Assembly: GCA_020720905.1 (NCBI GenBank)
Contig: DYNT01000037.1
Location: 1 to 10,187 of the forward strand
Source of the DNA: Micavibrio aeruginosavorus
Lineage (GTDB): Bacteria; Pseudomonadota; Alphaproteobacteria; UBA9219
Length of the DNA: 10,187 nucleotides
Direction of reading: 5' to 3'
Shown here: piece after piece, positions 5,099 to 10,187 of the stretch
Layout of the letters: the number at the start of each line of letters is the position of its first letter
Numbering within the stretch: the first letter of the stretch is position 1
Made by a program: the position numbers and the translations under genes
Notes under the pieces: generated by a model
What the model saw: the letters and a program-made list of their open reading frames with translations, nothing else
Told to the model about the DNA's origin: nothing
Databases searched by the model: none

Positions 5099-6782
5099 GA
5101 AGCAGCGTTTCAAAATCTTTGACAAAGCGTGGCGTATCAAAGAGGGGGAGGGTGAGGCGTTTTTGCGTGAGGTGAGCGTGGAGAGCCTCACGCGCCGTAT
5201 GATCCGTCGCTAAGTGCAAGGCCAGCGCTTTGTAGTCCTCAAGGGTGTTTGTGATAAGCTGGGGAAGCTCTGCCGCAGTCAAAAGGCTGGCCGCCACGCG
5301 GCTGACAAAGCTTTGTCCCGCCCTTGTCACGACGGGCACGCCAGACCACAGGGCATCGCTGGTCGTCGTATGCCCGCCGACGGGGAAGGTATCCAGCGTC
5401 AGAGCAACAACGCCATATCGCGCCAGATGATCCTCTTGCGCCGCCGTAGAAGGGGCAAAGTGAAGGCGCGTAGGATCGATGCCGCGTTTGGCAGCTTCTG
5501 CGCGGAGCGCAATGGGCGCAAAGATGTTGGATTCAAGAAGCCATAGAACGGAGTCCGGCACACTTTGCAAAAGCGCGCACCAAACATCAAAAACCTCTGG
5601 CGTGATTTTATAGGTCTGATTGAAGCTGGCGAAAACAAGCCCCTTATCCGGCAGGCCATAGGCGCTTTTGGATAAAGGCTGGTTGGCCTTTTTTTGCCGA
5701 TCATTGATTTGATAGGTATGGGGAAGGCGTAGCACTTTTTCAGTAAAAGCACGCTCGCTGCCGTTTGGAATGGTAACATCATCAGCGATAAACGCATCGA
5801 TAAAGGGCGCTCCTGTCGTTGCGGGAAAGCCAAGCCAGTGCCATTGGCGCGGCGCGGGGCGATGGGCAAGGATATCCAGCCGTCCCCCCGTCGTATGCCC
5901 CTTGAGATCGATGAGACTATCGATTTCGTCAGCACGGATTTGGGCGGCGCACTGCGCGGGGGTCATGGCGTTGAGGACGATAAAGTGATCGGCCTCACGG
6001 CGCAGACGCTCGCGAATAGGCGAATGATCCTCAATGCCATAGCTGTAGGCATAGACTTCGAAGCGCTGGCGGTCATGCAAGCTGAAAAGTTCCGCGATCA
6101 ACCATGAGGTCGCGTGCGCGTGAAAGTCCGAGGATAAATAGCCTATGCGTAGTTTTTCATGCGCATAAGGCGGCGGTGGGGGCAGGGGCATGAGGCGGTT
6201 AAAATGCTGGGCGCAATAACGCTCTGCTGCTGCGCGTTGCAAGGCCGGATCATCCGCTAAAATCGCCGTGATATTAGGGGAAAGGGATGGATCGAGAGAG
6301 GGGGTTTGGCTCCAATCGCACACTTGGCGATAGCAGAAATAGTATTGCCCACGGCCTTCCGCGTTATCGGGGCGCAGAAGAAGCGCCCTTTCCCAAAAGG
6401 CGATGGCTTGCGGCAAGGCATTGAGGCGTTGGGCGAGGTTGGCTTGTGCTTCTGGAATCTCGTGGCGATCAGGATGGTGGGGGGCTAAGTCCTTAAGGAC
6501 GGTGAGAGCCTCATCGTTTTTGTTTTGGGCAGCCAGAACGCGGGCAAGGTTCATGGTTGCTTCGAACCAATGCGGATGGGCAACTGCTGCGCGGCGATAA
6601 AGGACGATGGCGCGATCAGGCTCTTGCAGATTTTCAGCGACTTGCGCGGCCAGATGCAGAAGGTTGGGCTCTTTGGGCGTTGTCAAAAGCGCTTTGCGCA
6701 AGGCTTCGTTCGCGGCGGCAAAATCGCCGCTTTGCGCCAAGGAAAGCAAGCTGAAATAGCGTTCTTGAGCTGTTTTTGACAT
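5088..6782 (-). CDS. TPR-containing GT41 (OGT/SPINDLY-type) glycosyltransferase
   Basis: A cytosolic-looking protein of 564 residues with no signal peptide or membrane segment. Residues about 5-140 form four degenerate tetratricopeptide repeats (for example EALRKALLTTPKEPNLLHLAA and AIVLYRRAAVAHPHWFEATMNLA). The rest matches the O-GlcNAc transferase catalytic region. RIGYLSSDFHAHATS holds the conserved His223, and IDLKGHTTGGRLDILAHRPAP and WLGFPATTGAPFIDA follow. Lys392 in FNQTYKITPE corresponds to the UDP-contacting lysine, and GHTTTSDALWSGVPVV has Asp476. All catalytic hallmarks are present. The donor is probably a UDP-sugar; the acceptor is unknown, since bacterial relatives modify flagellin, adhesins or other proteins and no such partner is visible here. 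GGAG (6796-6793) lies ten bases before the ATG. The gene stands alone on its strand and overlaps purD by 11 bases tail to tail. Confidence 0.88.
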   Translation of the reverse strand: MSKTAQERYFSLLSLAQSGDFAAANEALRKALLTTPKEPNLLHLAAQVAENLQEPDRAIVLYRRAAVAHPHWFEATMNLARVLAAQNKNDEALTVLKDLAPHHPDRHEIPEAQANLAQRLNALPQAIAFWERALLLRPDNAEGRGQYYFCYRQVCDWSQTPSLDPSLSPNITAILADDPALQRAAAERYCAQHFNRLMPLPPPPPYAHEKLRIGYLSSDFHAHATSWLIAELFSLHDRQRFEVYAYSYGIEDHSPIRERLRREADHFIVLNAMTPAQCAAQIRADEIDSLIDLKGHTTGGRLDILAHRPAPRQWHWLGFPATTGAPFIDAFIADDVTIPNGSERAFTEKVLRLPHTYQINDRQKKANQPLSKSAYGLPDKGLVFASFNQTYKITPEVFDVWCALLQSVPDSVLWLLESNIFAPIALRAEAAKRGIDPTRLHFAPSTAAQEDHLARYGVVALTLDTFPVGGHTTTSDALWSGVPVVTRAGQSFVSRVAASLLTAAELPQLITNTLEDYKALALHLATDHTAREALHAHLTQKRLTLPLFDTPRFVKDFETLLLTQ

Positions 6783-6816
6783 TACGTTTGCACTCCGGTG
6801 ATCAAGCCGCTACAGT

Positions 6817-8238
6817 ATGCCGTGTTGTCCTAACAAAGACAATGCGGGGGATGATTGGCTAGGTGCTCAACCTTTTTATAGTCTCGTTGATCCCTTGACC
6901 CATAACGATGAGATAGACGACGCTGTGTTAGCCGATATCGGTATCATTCTTTTGCTTTTGCTGTTGAACGGCTTTTTTGCGATGGCTGAAATGGCCATCG
7001 TGTCGGCGCGTCGCGCCCATCTTCGCCAATTGGTGGACGAGGTTAAAAGCAAGGGCGCTCGTCGCGCTTTGCTGCTTGCCAGCGATCCAGGATCCTATCT
7101 CTCCACTGTTCAGATCGGCGTCACGATGAACACGATTGTGGCGGGCGCTTTTTCGGGAACGGCGTTATCAGAGCCGCTGGGCATCTATTTGAACGAGGTT
7201 CCGTGGATTGCTCCTTATGGCTCTCAGTGCGCCTTTCTTTTTGTCGTGAGCCTTGTTGGCTATTTGACCTTGATTATCGGAGAGCTGGTTCCCAAAAGAC
7301 TGGGGCTTTCCTATGCCGAGCCTATTGCCGTGCGCGTTGCAGGATCGATGCATCTTTTATCGCGTGCCCTTGCGCCGCTGGTGTGGGTTCTTAAAACCTC
7401 AACCGAGGGAATCATAAAGTTTCTTCATTTACATAATGCAGATGGCGCACAAGTGACGGAAGAAGAGGTCAAGGATTTGATCGCCGAGGGAACGCAAAAG
7501 GGCGTCTTTAAACAGGCTGAAAAAGAAATGTTGGAAGGTGTGATGCGAGTCGCGGATTGGACCGTTCGCACCATCATGACGCCGCGCATCGATATGATGT
7601 GGCTTGGCCTTGAAGATCACGTCGAGGAGAACATCAAGGAAATCTGCGCCAGCGGCTACAGCCGCCTTCCCGTGGCGCGGGGCGATATGGAAGAAGTGAT
7701 GGGCATTGTTTATGCCAAGGATTTGCTCAACGTCCTTTTGCGCGGTGAGCCCATCGATGTGCGGGGCACGATGCGTCCCGCGTTGATCGTTCCCGATACG
7801 ACGTCTGTTTTGCGCCTTCTCGATCTCTTTAAGGAGTCCAGCCAGCATTTGGCAATCATCATTGATGAATATGGCAGCATCGAAGGCTTGGTCACGGCCA
7901 CAGATGTTCTTGAAGCCATCACGGGCGCTTTGCCAGAAGGCGGGCAGGACAGTGACGAAAAACCTGTGAAGCGTGAGGATGGCAGTTGGTTGATCGATGG
8001 CATGACCCCCATTGATGAGGTTGAGACAATCATTGGGATTAAGAACCTGCATGACAGCGGCGACTATCATACGCTGGCAGGCTTTATGATCGATAAGCTG
8101 GGGCGCATTCCTACCGCTGGCGATCACTTCCAGTGGGGCGTCTCGCGGTTCGAGGTTGTCGATATGGATGGCCGCCGCGTGGATAAGATTCTTGTCGATC
8201 CTAACTTTATGGAGCCAAAAGAAGAAGAGATCGATTAG
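6817..8238 (+). CDS. CNNM/DUF21 membrane protein with CBS pair (CorC/HlyC family)
   Basis: The longest frame gives 473 residues. Domain order is a DUF21/CNNM transmembrane domain (about 38-205) beginning DIGIILLLLLLNGFFAMAEMAIVSARRA, then two CBS domains and a C-terminal CorC/HlyC-associated domain. The first CBS domain starts near MTPRIDMMWLGL and includes GYSRLPVARGDMEEVMGIVYAKDLL. The second is MRPALIVPDTTSV to DEYGSIEGLVTATDVLEAITG. The last domain (about 385-465) runs from DGSWLIDGMTPIDEV to FEVVDMDGRRVDKILV. The family is linked to Mg/Co transport or efflux; the old 'hemolysin' name is mostly historical. The start is unresolved. Relatives begin just before the first membrane segment, which favours GTG 6925 (a 437-residue protein) over ATG 6817, and the first 36 residues look atypical. 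It is divergent from the glycosyltransferase. Confidence 0.92.
   Translation: MPCCPNKDNAGDDWLGAQPFYSLVDPLTHNDEIDDAVLADIGIILLLLLLNGFFAMAEMAIVSARRAHLRQLVDEVKSKGARRALLLASDPGSYLSTVQIGVTMNTIVAGAFSGTALSEPLGIYLNEVPWIAPYGSQCAFLFVVSLVGYLTLIIGELVPKRLGLSYAEPIAVRVAGSMHLLSRALAPLVWVLKTSTEGIIKFLHLHNADGAQVTEEEVKDLIAEGTQKGVFKQAEKEMLEGVMRVADWTVRTIMTPRIDMMWLGLEDHVEENIKEICASGYSRLPVARGDMEEVMGIVYAKDLLNVLLRGEPIDVRGTMRPALIVPDTTSVLRLLDLFKESSQHLAIIIDEYGSIEGLVTATDVLEAITGALPEGGQDSDEKPVKREDGSWLIDGMTPIDEVETIIGIKNLHDSGDYHTLAGFMIDKLGRIPTAGDHFQWGVSRFEVVDMDGRRVDKILVDPNFMEPKEEEID
6855..6882 (+). promoter_or_regulatory. Candidate sigma-70 promoter for the CNNM-family gene
   Basis: TTGGCT (6855-6860, four of six), a 16-base spacer and TATAGT (6877-6882, five of six) make a fair promoter with a start near 6889. 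If used, the ATG at 6817 would lie upstream of the transcript, and translation would have to begin at TTG 6895 or GTG 6925. Confidence 0.4.
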
Positions 8239-8244
8239 GGATGA

Positions 8245-8297
8245 GGGGGTAGGGGGTAGGGGGTAGAGGGAAGAGGGTAGAGGGTAGGGGGTAGAGG
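8245..8297. repeat. G-rich heptamer tandem repeat (GRGGGTA)n
   Basis: Seven and a half units of the seven-base motif G(G/A)GGGTA begin seven bases after the stop codon of the CNNM gene. Four or more G-runs on the plus strand could form a G-quadruplex in DNA or in the 3' end of that gene's mRNA. Units differ only at the second base and once at the sixth, so this is a young slippage array. Confidence 0.85.
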
Positions 8298-8310
8298 TGC
8301 AAGCTCCCCG

Positions 8311-8505
8311 CTCGTCATCCCGCACGAAGTCCCGCGCAGAGCGGGACGAAGATGCTGGACCCAGATTGAAAGCTTTTTCCTTGCCACAACAATCGCAGAA
8401 TCGTTCCCATTCCTCTGGATCCTGCATCACGCGTCTGGCGCTGTTGCGCCATCCGCTGTGCGGGATGACGAGAGGGGGAAATGGCGGGGGGTGCGGGATG
8501 ACGAG
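8311..8505. repeat. Palindromic MITE/REP-like element with 15-bp inverted ends
   Basis: CTCGTCATCCCGCAC (8311-8325) is exactly inverted as GTGCGGGATGACGAG at 8458-8472 and again at 8491-8505. Inside are three more stems. GTCCCGC/GCGGGAC is at 8329-8335/8341-8347, GATGCTGGACCCAGA (8351-8365) pairs with TCTGGATCCTGCATC (8414-8428) at 13 of 15 positions, and TGGCGC/GCGCCA is at 8436-8451. The 8311-8472 core is a nested palindrome with no coding signal. CGTCATCCCGC-type ends resemble dispersed intergenic repeats of alphaproteobacteria. The second right end arises from a 20-bp direct repeat, GTGCGGGATGACGAGAGGGG, at 8458-8477 and 8491-8510. Confidence 0.75.
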
Positions 8506-8519
8506 AGGGGTGCGAACCT

Positions 8520-8547
8520 TAGTCCCTAGCCCCTAGCCCCTAGTCCC
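8520..8547. repeat. C-rich heptamer tandem repeat (TAGYCCC)4
   Basis: There are four exact seven-base units: TAGTCCC, TAGCCCC, TAGCCCC, TAGTCCC. Read on the other strand (GGGRCTA) they closely resemble the GRGGGTA heptamers at 8245-8297. The two arrays are in inverted orientation and bracket the palindromic element between them. Confidence 0.8.
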
Positions 8548-8576
8548 TTATTTTTTGAATAAGGTTAAAATAAGGG
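8545..8576. other. Two mutually exclusive hairpins sharing one arm
   Basis: CCTTATT (8546-8552) can pair with AATAAGG (8558-8564), a 7-bp stem with a 5-base loop. The longer CCCTTATTTT (8545-8554) can instead pair with AAAATAAGGG (8567-8576), a 10-bp stem with a 12-base loop. The left arm is common, so only one stem can form. Neither is followed by a T tract, so a simple terminator is unlikely. Confidence 0.6.
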
Positions 8577-8607
8577 GTTGTTCTGGTGCGCTGAAAAGGT
8601 TAAGAAG

Positions 8608-8706
8608 GGTGCTTACTTGTAAGGCACGTCAGCGAGAATGACGAAGACCCTGCGGCCCAAAGAGAGCCGTTGGAGCGCGAAGAAATGATCGTGTCTCCCT
8701 TTTTTT
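8608..8706 (+). ncRNA. Candidate structured small RNA or leader upstream of the DUF4167 gene
   Basis: Four consecutive hairpins fill this A/G-rich non-coding stretch. GTGCTTAC/GTAAGGCAC is at 8609-8627 with one bulge, and CGTCA/TGACG at 8627-8631/8639-8643. CGGC/GCCG is at 8653-8656/8666-8669, and the last stem (8672-8698) is followed by T7. Helix 2 shares base 8627 with helix 1. A weak promoter-like pair, TTGTTC (8578-8583), 17 bases and TAAGAA (8601-8606), would start transcription near 8612, close to the first stem. It could be an independent RNA of about 100 nt or the 5' leader of the downstream gene with an attenuator. I do not recognise it as a known family. Confidence 0.35.
8672..8706 (+). 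terminator. Intrinsic terminator-like hairpin with T7 tract
   Basis: GGAGCGCG (8672-8679) pairs with CGTG-t-CTCC (8690-8698): eight pairs including one G-U, with a single bulged T and a 10-base loop. One C follows, then seven Ts (8700-8706). It sits 36 bases before the DUF4167 start codon. It therefore either ends an upstream RNA or attenuates transcription into that gene. Confidence 0.5.
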
Positions 8707-8742
8707 AAAAACAACAAGTTAGAAAGACAGCAGAGAAAAAAA

Positions 8743-9384
8743 ATGAACGAGAGAAATCATAGTATGAGGCAACCAAGCTCTGGCACGCGTCGTCCGCGCA
8801 GCCGCCATCCCAACGGGGGCGGAAGCGGTGGCAATGAAAGCCGCCAATCGTCCGGCAATTCTATGCGTGGCGATAACCGTAATCGTTCGGTGTCGTCACT
8901 TCGTCATCAATCTTTTGACAGCAATGGCCCCGATGTGCGCGTGCGCGGCAATGCGTGGCAGGTTTATGAAAAATATCAATCGTTGGCGCGTGATGCGACC
9001 AGTGCGGGTGACCGCGTGATGGCTGAAAGCTATTTGCAACATGCCGAGCATTACTATCGCGTGACGGAAGCCATTGAAGAAGCCACGCAAGCTGAGCAAA
9101 AGCATCAGCGTGGCGGCGTGGTGGCGGCTCAACCATCCTTTGGTGCGCAACCTGATATGCCTTCAAACTATTATACGCCGGAAGGCAAAGGTGCGGGCGC
9201 TCCGGCTTCACAGCCTTCCTCTTCTGGGGTGCAGCAGCCCATGACAACAAGCCCCGTAGGGGAGCCGGAAGGTATGCCGCAAGCTGAAGTTACGCGCCGC
9301 ACGCCTCCGCCTGTGAGTACCTTATTCTCCAGCGATGACGACGAATCGGGCTCTAATCCGCAAACGCTTGTGGCGGGAAGATAA
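8743..9384 (+). CDS. DUF4167 domain-containing protein
   Basis: A protein of 213 residues. The only conserved block is the DUF4167 core at about 57-112: SFDSNGPDVRVRGNA, then YEKYQSLARDATSAGDRVM and AESYLQHAEHYYRV. Such proteins are typical of alphaproteobacteria and I know of no established function. The first 56 residues are rich in Arg, Ser, Gly and Asn (RRPRSRHPNGGGSGG), basic and probably disordered. The tail after about 120 is Pro/Gln/Ser/Gly-rich and also looks disordered. The basic N-terminus would suit nucleic-acid binding, but that is inference only. The ATG at 8743 follows an A-rich run with GAG at 8733-8735 as a weak ribosome site; ATG 8764 is an alternative. mtaB starts 31 bases downstream, probably in the same transcript. 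Confidence 0.88.
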   Translation: MNERNHSMRQPSSGTRRPRSRHPNGGGSGGNESRQSSGNSMRGDNRNRSVSSLRHQSFDSNGPDVRVRGNAWQVYEKYQSLARDATSAGDRVMAESYLQHAEHYYRVTEAIEEATQAEQKHQRGGVVAAQPSFGAQPDMPSNYYTPEGKGAGAPASQPSSSGVQQPMTTSPVGEPEGMPQAEVTRRTPPPVSTLFSSDDDESGSNPQTLVAGR

Positions 9385-9415
9385 GCGCCTTGATGGTGCT
9401 TTCCTGCACAGTCCC

Positions 9416-10187
9416 ATGACGCATACTGTTGATGTCATCACATTCGGCTGTCGGCTCAACGCTTATGAGTCCGAGGCGATGCGGAGTCTTGCGCAGCAGG
9501 CGGGGCTTGTCGATGTCGTGATCATCAACACGTGCGCCGTGACGGCAGAGGCCGAGCGGCAAGCGCGGCAAGCGATCCGCAAGGCGCGGCGGCAGAATCC
9601 AATGGCCACGCTTATCGTGACGGGCTGCGCCGCGCAAATCAATCCCGAACGCTATGCCGCATTGGCTGAGGTTGATTATGTGATCGGCAATAACGAAAAG
9701 CTGAAGATCGAAACATATCAAACGCTGGATCAAACGCGTGTGGCGGTTGGGGCTATTCAGCAAGCGGGGGAGGCTCTTGCGCCGTTGGTCAGCGGATTTG
9801 CCGGTGGCCTTACGCGTGGTTTTATTCAGGTGCAGAACGGTTGTGATCACCGCTGCACCTATTGCCTTATTCCTTATGGGCGCGGAGTCTCGCGCTCGGT
9901 TAGTGTGGCCGCGATTATCAAGCAGACGCAGGCGTTGGTGGGAAAGGGCTTTCCCGAAATCGTTTTGGCGGGCGTGGATATCACGTCTTATGGCGTAGAT
10001 TGTGTGCCCAAGACGACGCTTGGCGCGATGGCGCGCAAGCTGTTGGCAGAGGTTCCAGAGCTTAAGCGGCTTCGGCTTTCCTCGCTGGATCCCGCTGCCA
10101 TCGATGATGATTTATGGTGGCTTTTAGAGTATGAGCCTCGCCTGATGCCCCATTGGCATTTAAGTTTGCAGGCGGGCGATGACACGG
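9416..10187 (+). CDS. mtaB: tRNA t6A(37)-C2 methylthiotransferase MtaB, 3'-truncated by the window edge
   Basis: The frame is open from ATG 9416 to the window end, 257 codons of an enzyme usually near 420. MtaB is a radical-SAM enzyme that converts t6A37 to ms2t6A37 in tRNAs reading ANN codons, using two iron-sulfur clusters. The N-terminal MTTase domain holds the auxiliary-cluster cysteines Cys12 (TFGCRLNAYESE), Cys40 (INTCAVTAEAERQARQA) and Cys71 (VTGCAAQ). The radical-SAM motif is QVQNGCDHRCTYCLIPYGRG, with Cys143, Cys147 and Cys150, and LSSLDPAAIDDDLWWLL comes later. FGCRLN and the NTCAVTAEAERQARQ block point to MtaB rather than MiaB or RimO. The C-terminal TRAM region is outside the window. 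No strong Shine-Dalgarno precedes the ATG. Confidence 0.94.
   Translation, partial: MTHTVDVITFGCRLNAYESEAMRSLAQQAGLVDVVIINTCAVTAEAERQARQAIRKARRQNPMATLIVTGCAAQINPERYAALAEVDYVIGNNEKLKIETYQTLDQTRVAVGAIQQAGEALAPLVSGFAGGLTRGFIQVQNGCDHRCTYCLIPYGRGVSRSVSVAAIIKQTQALVGKGFPEIVLAGVDITSYGVDCVPKTTLGAMARKLLAEVPELKRLRLSSLDPAAIDDDLWWLLEYEPRLMPHWHLSLQAGDDT

Noticed and set aside
7429..8430. Long minus-strand open frame of 333 codons antisense to the CNNM gene
   Set aside because: It starts inside the palindromic repeat at 8311-8472 and then follows the antisense of a well-supported gene. Its composition is His/Ala/Arg-rich as expected of a shadow frame, with no recognisable domain.
8297..8536. Plus-strand 79-codon open frame through the repeat region
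   Set aside because: Every part of it lies on palindromic or heptamer repeat DNA, and the peptide merely repeats the translation of the 20-bp direct repeat (CGMTRG twice). There is no ribosome site.
8245..8547. CRISPR-like array
   Set aside because: The repeats are contiguous seven-base units with no spacers, and no cas genes are present.
2002..10187. Functional pairing of tRNA-Thr with mtaB, since MtaB modifies t6A in ANN-decoding tRNAs
   Set aside because: The genes are more than 7 kb apart with unrelated genes between them; their presence in one window is most simply chance.

Overview
The window is a stretch of a mid-GC alphaproteobacterial chromosome made almost entirely of housekeeping genes, with unusually structured intergenic DNA between them. 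The alphaproteobacterial call rests on the acpS-lepB-rnc gene order, a DUF4167 protein (a family I know essentially from Alphaproteobacteria), and the style of the XseA, PurD and MtaB sequences. The order or family is not resolvable by eye; a Rhodospirillales- or Micavibrio-like lineage is only a guess.

Layout. Bases 1-1784 are a tight plus-strand operon: the 3' part of acpS (holo-ACP synthase), lepB (signal peptidase I) and rnc (RNase III), with lepB and rnc overlapping by one base. An A/T-rich hairpin region (1819-1899) separates rnc from tRNA-Thr(CGU) at 2002-2076. That tRNA is convergent with xseA (exonuclease VII large subunit, minus strand), leaving 3 bases between them. xseA and purD (GAR synthetase) are divergent, and the roughly 320 bases between them hold a 188-bp palindromic, MITE-like element with perfect 21-bp terminal inverted repeats. 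purD runs convergently into, and overlaps by 11 bases, a minus-strand TPR/GT41 glycosyltransferase of the OGT/SPINDLY type. Divergent from that is a CNNM/CBS-domain membrane protein of the CorC/HlyC group. The 500 bases after it contain G-rich heptamer repeats, a palindromic element with 15-bp terminal inverted repeats, C-rich heptamers in inverted orientation, switch-like overlapping hairpins, and a possible small RNA or attenuator ending in a hairpin plus T7 tract. The window closes with the DUF4167 gene and the first 257 codons of mtaB (tRNA t6A methylthiotransferase).

The genes cover separate core functions: lipid and protein export (acpS, lepB), RNA processing and modification (rnc, tRNA-Thr, mtaB), DNA repair (xseA) and purine synthesis (purD). 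I see no defence system, prophage, CRISPR or biosynthetic cluster. The parts worth a second look are the non-coding ones: the two composite palindromic elements and the structured segment at 8545-8706 upstream of the DUF4167 gene. The glycosyltransferase with unknown substrate is the least predictable protein.
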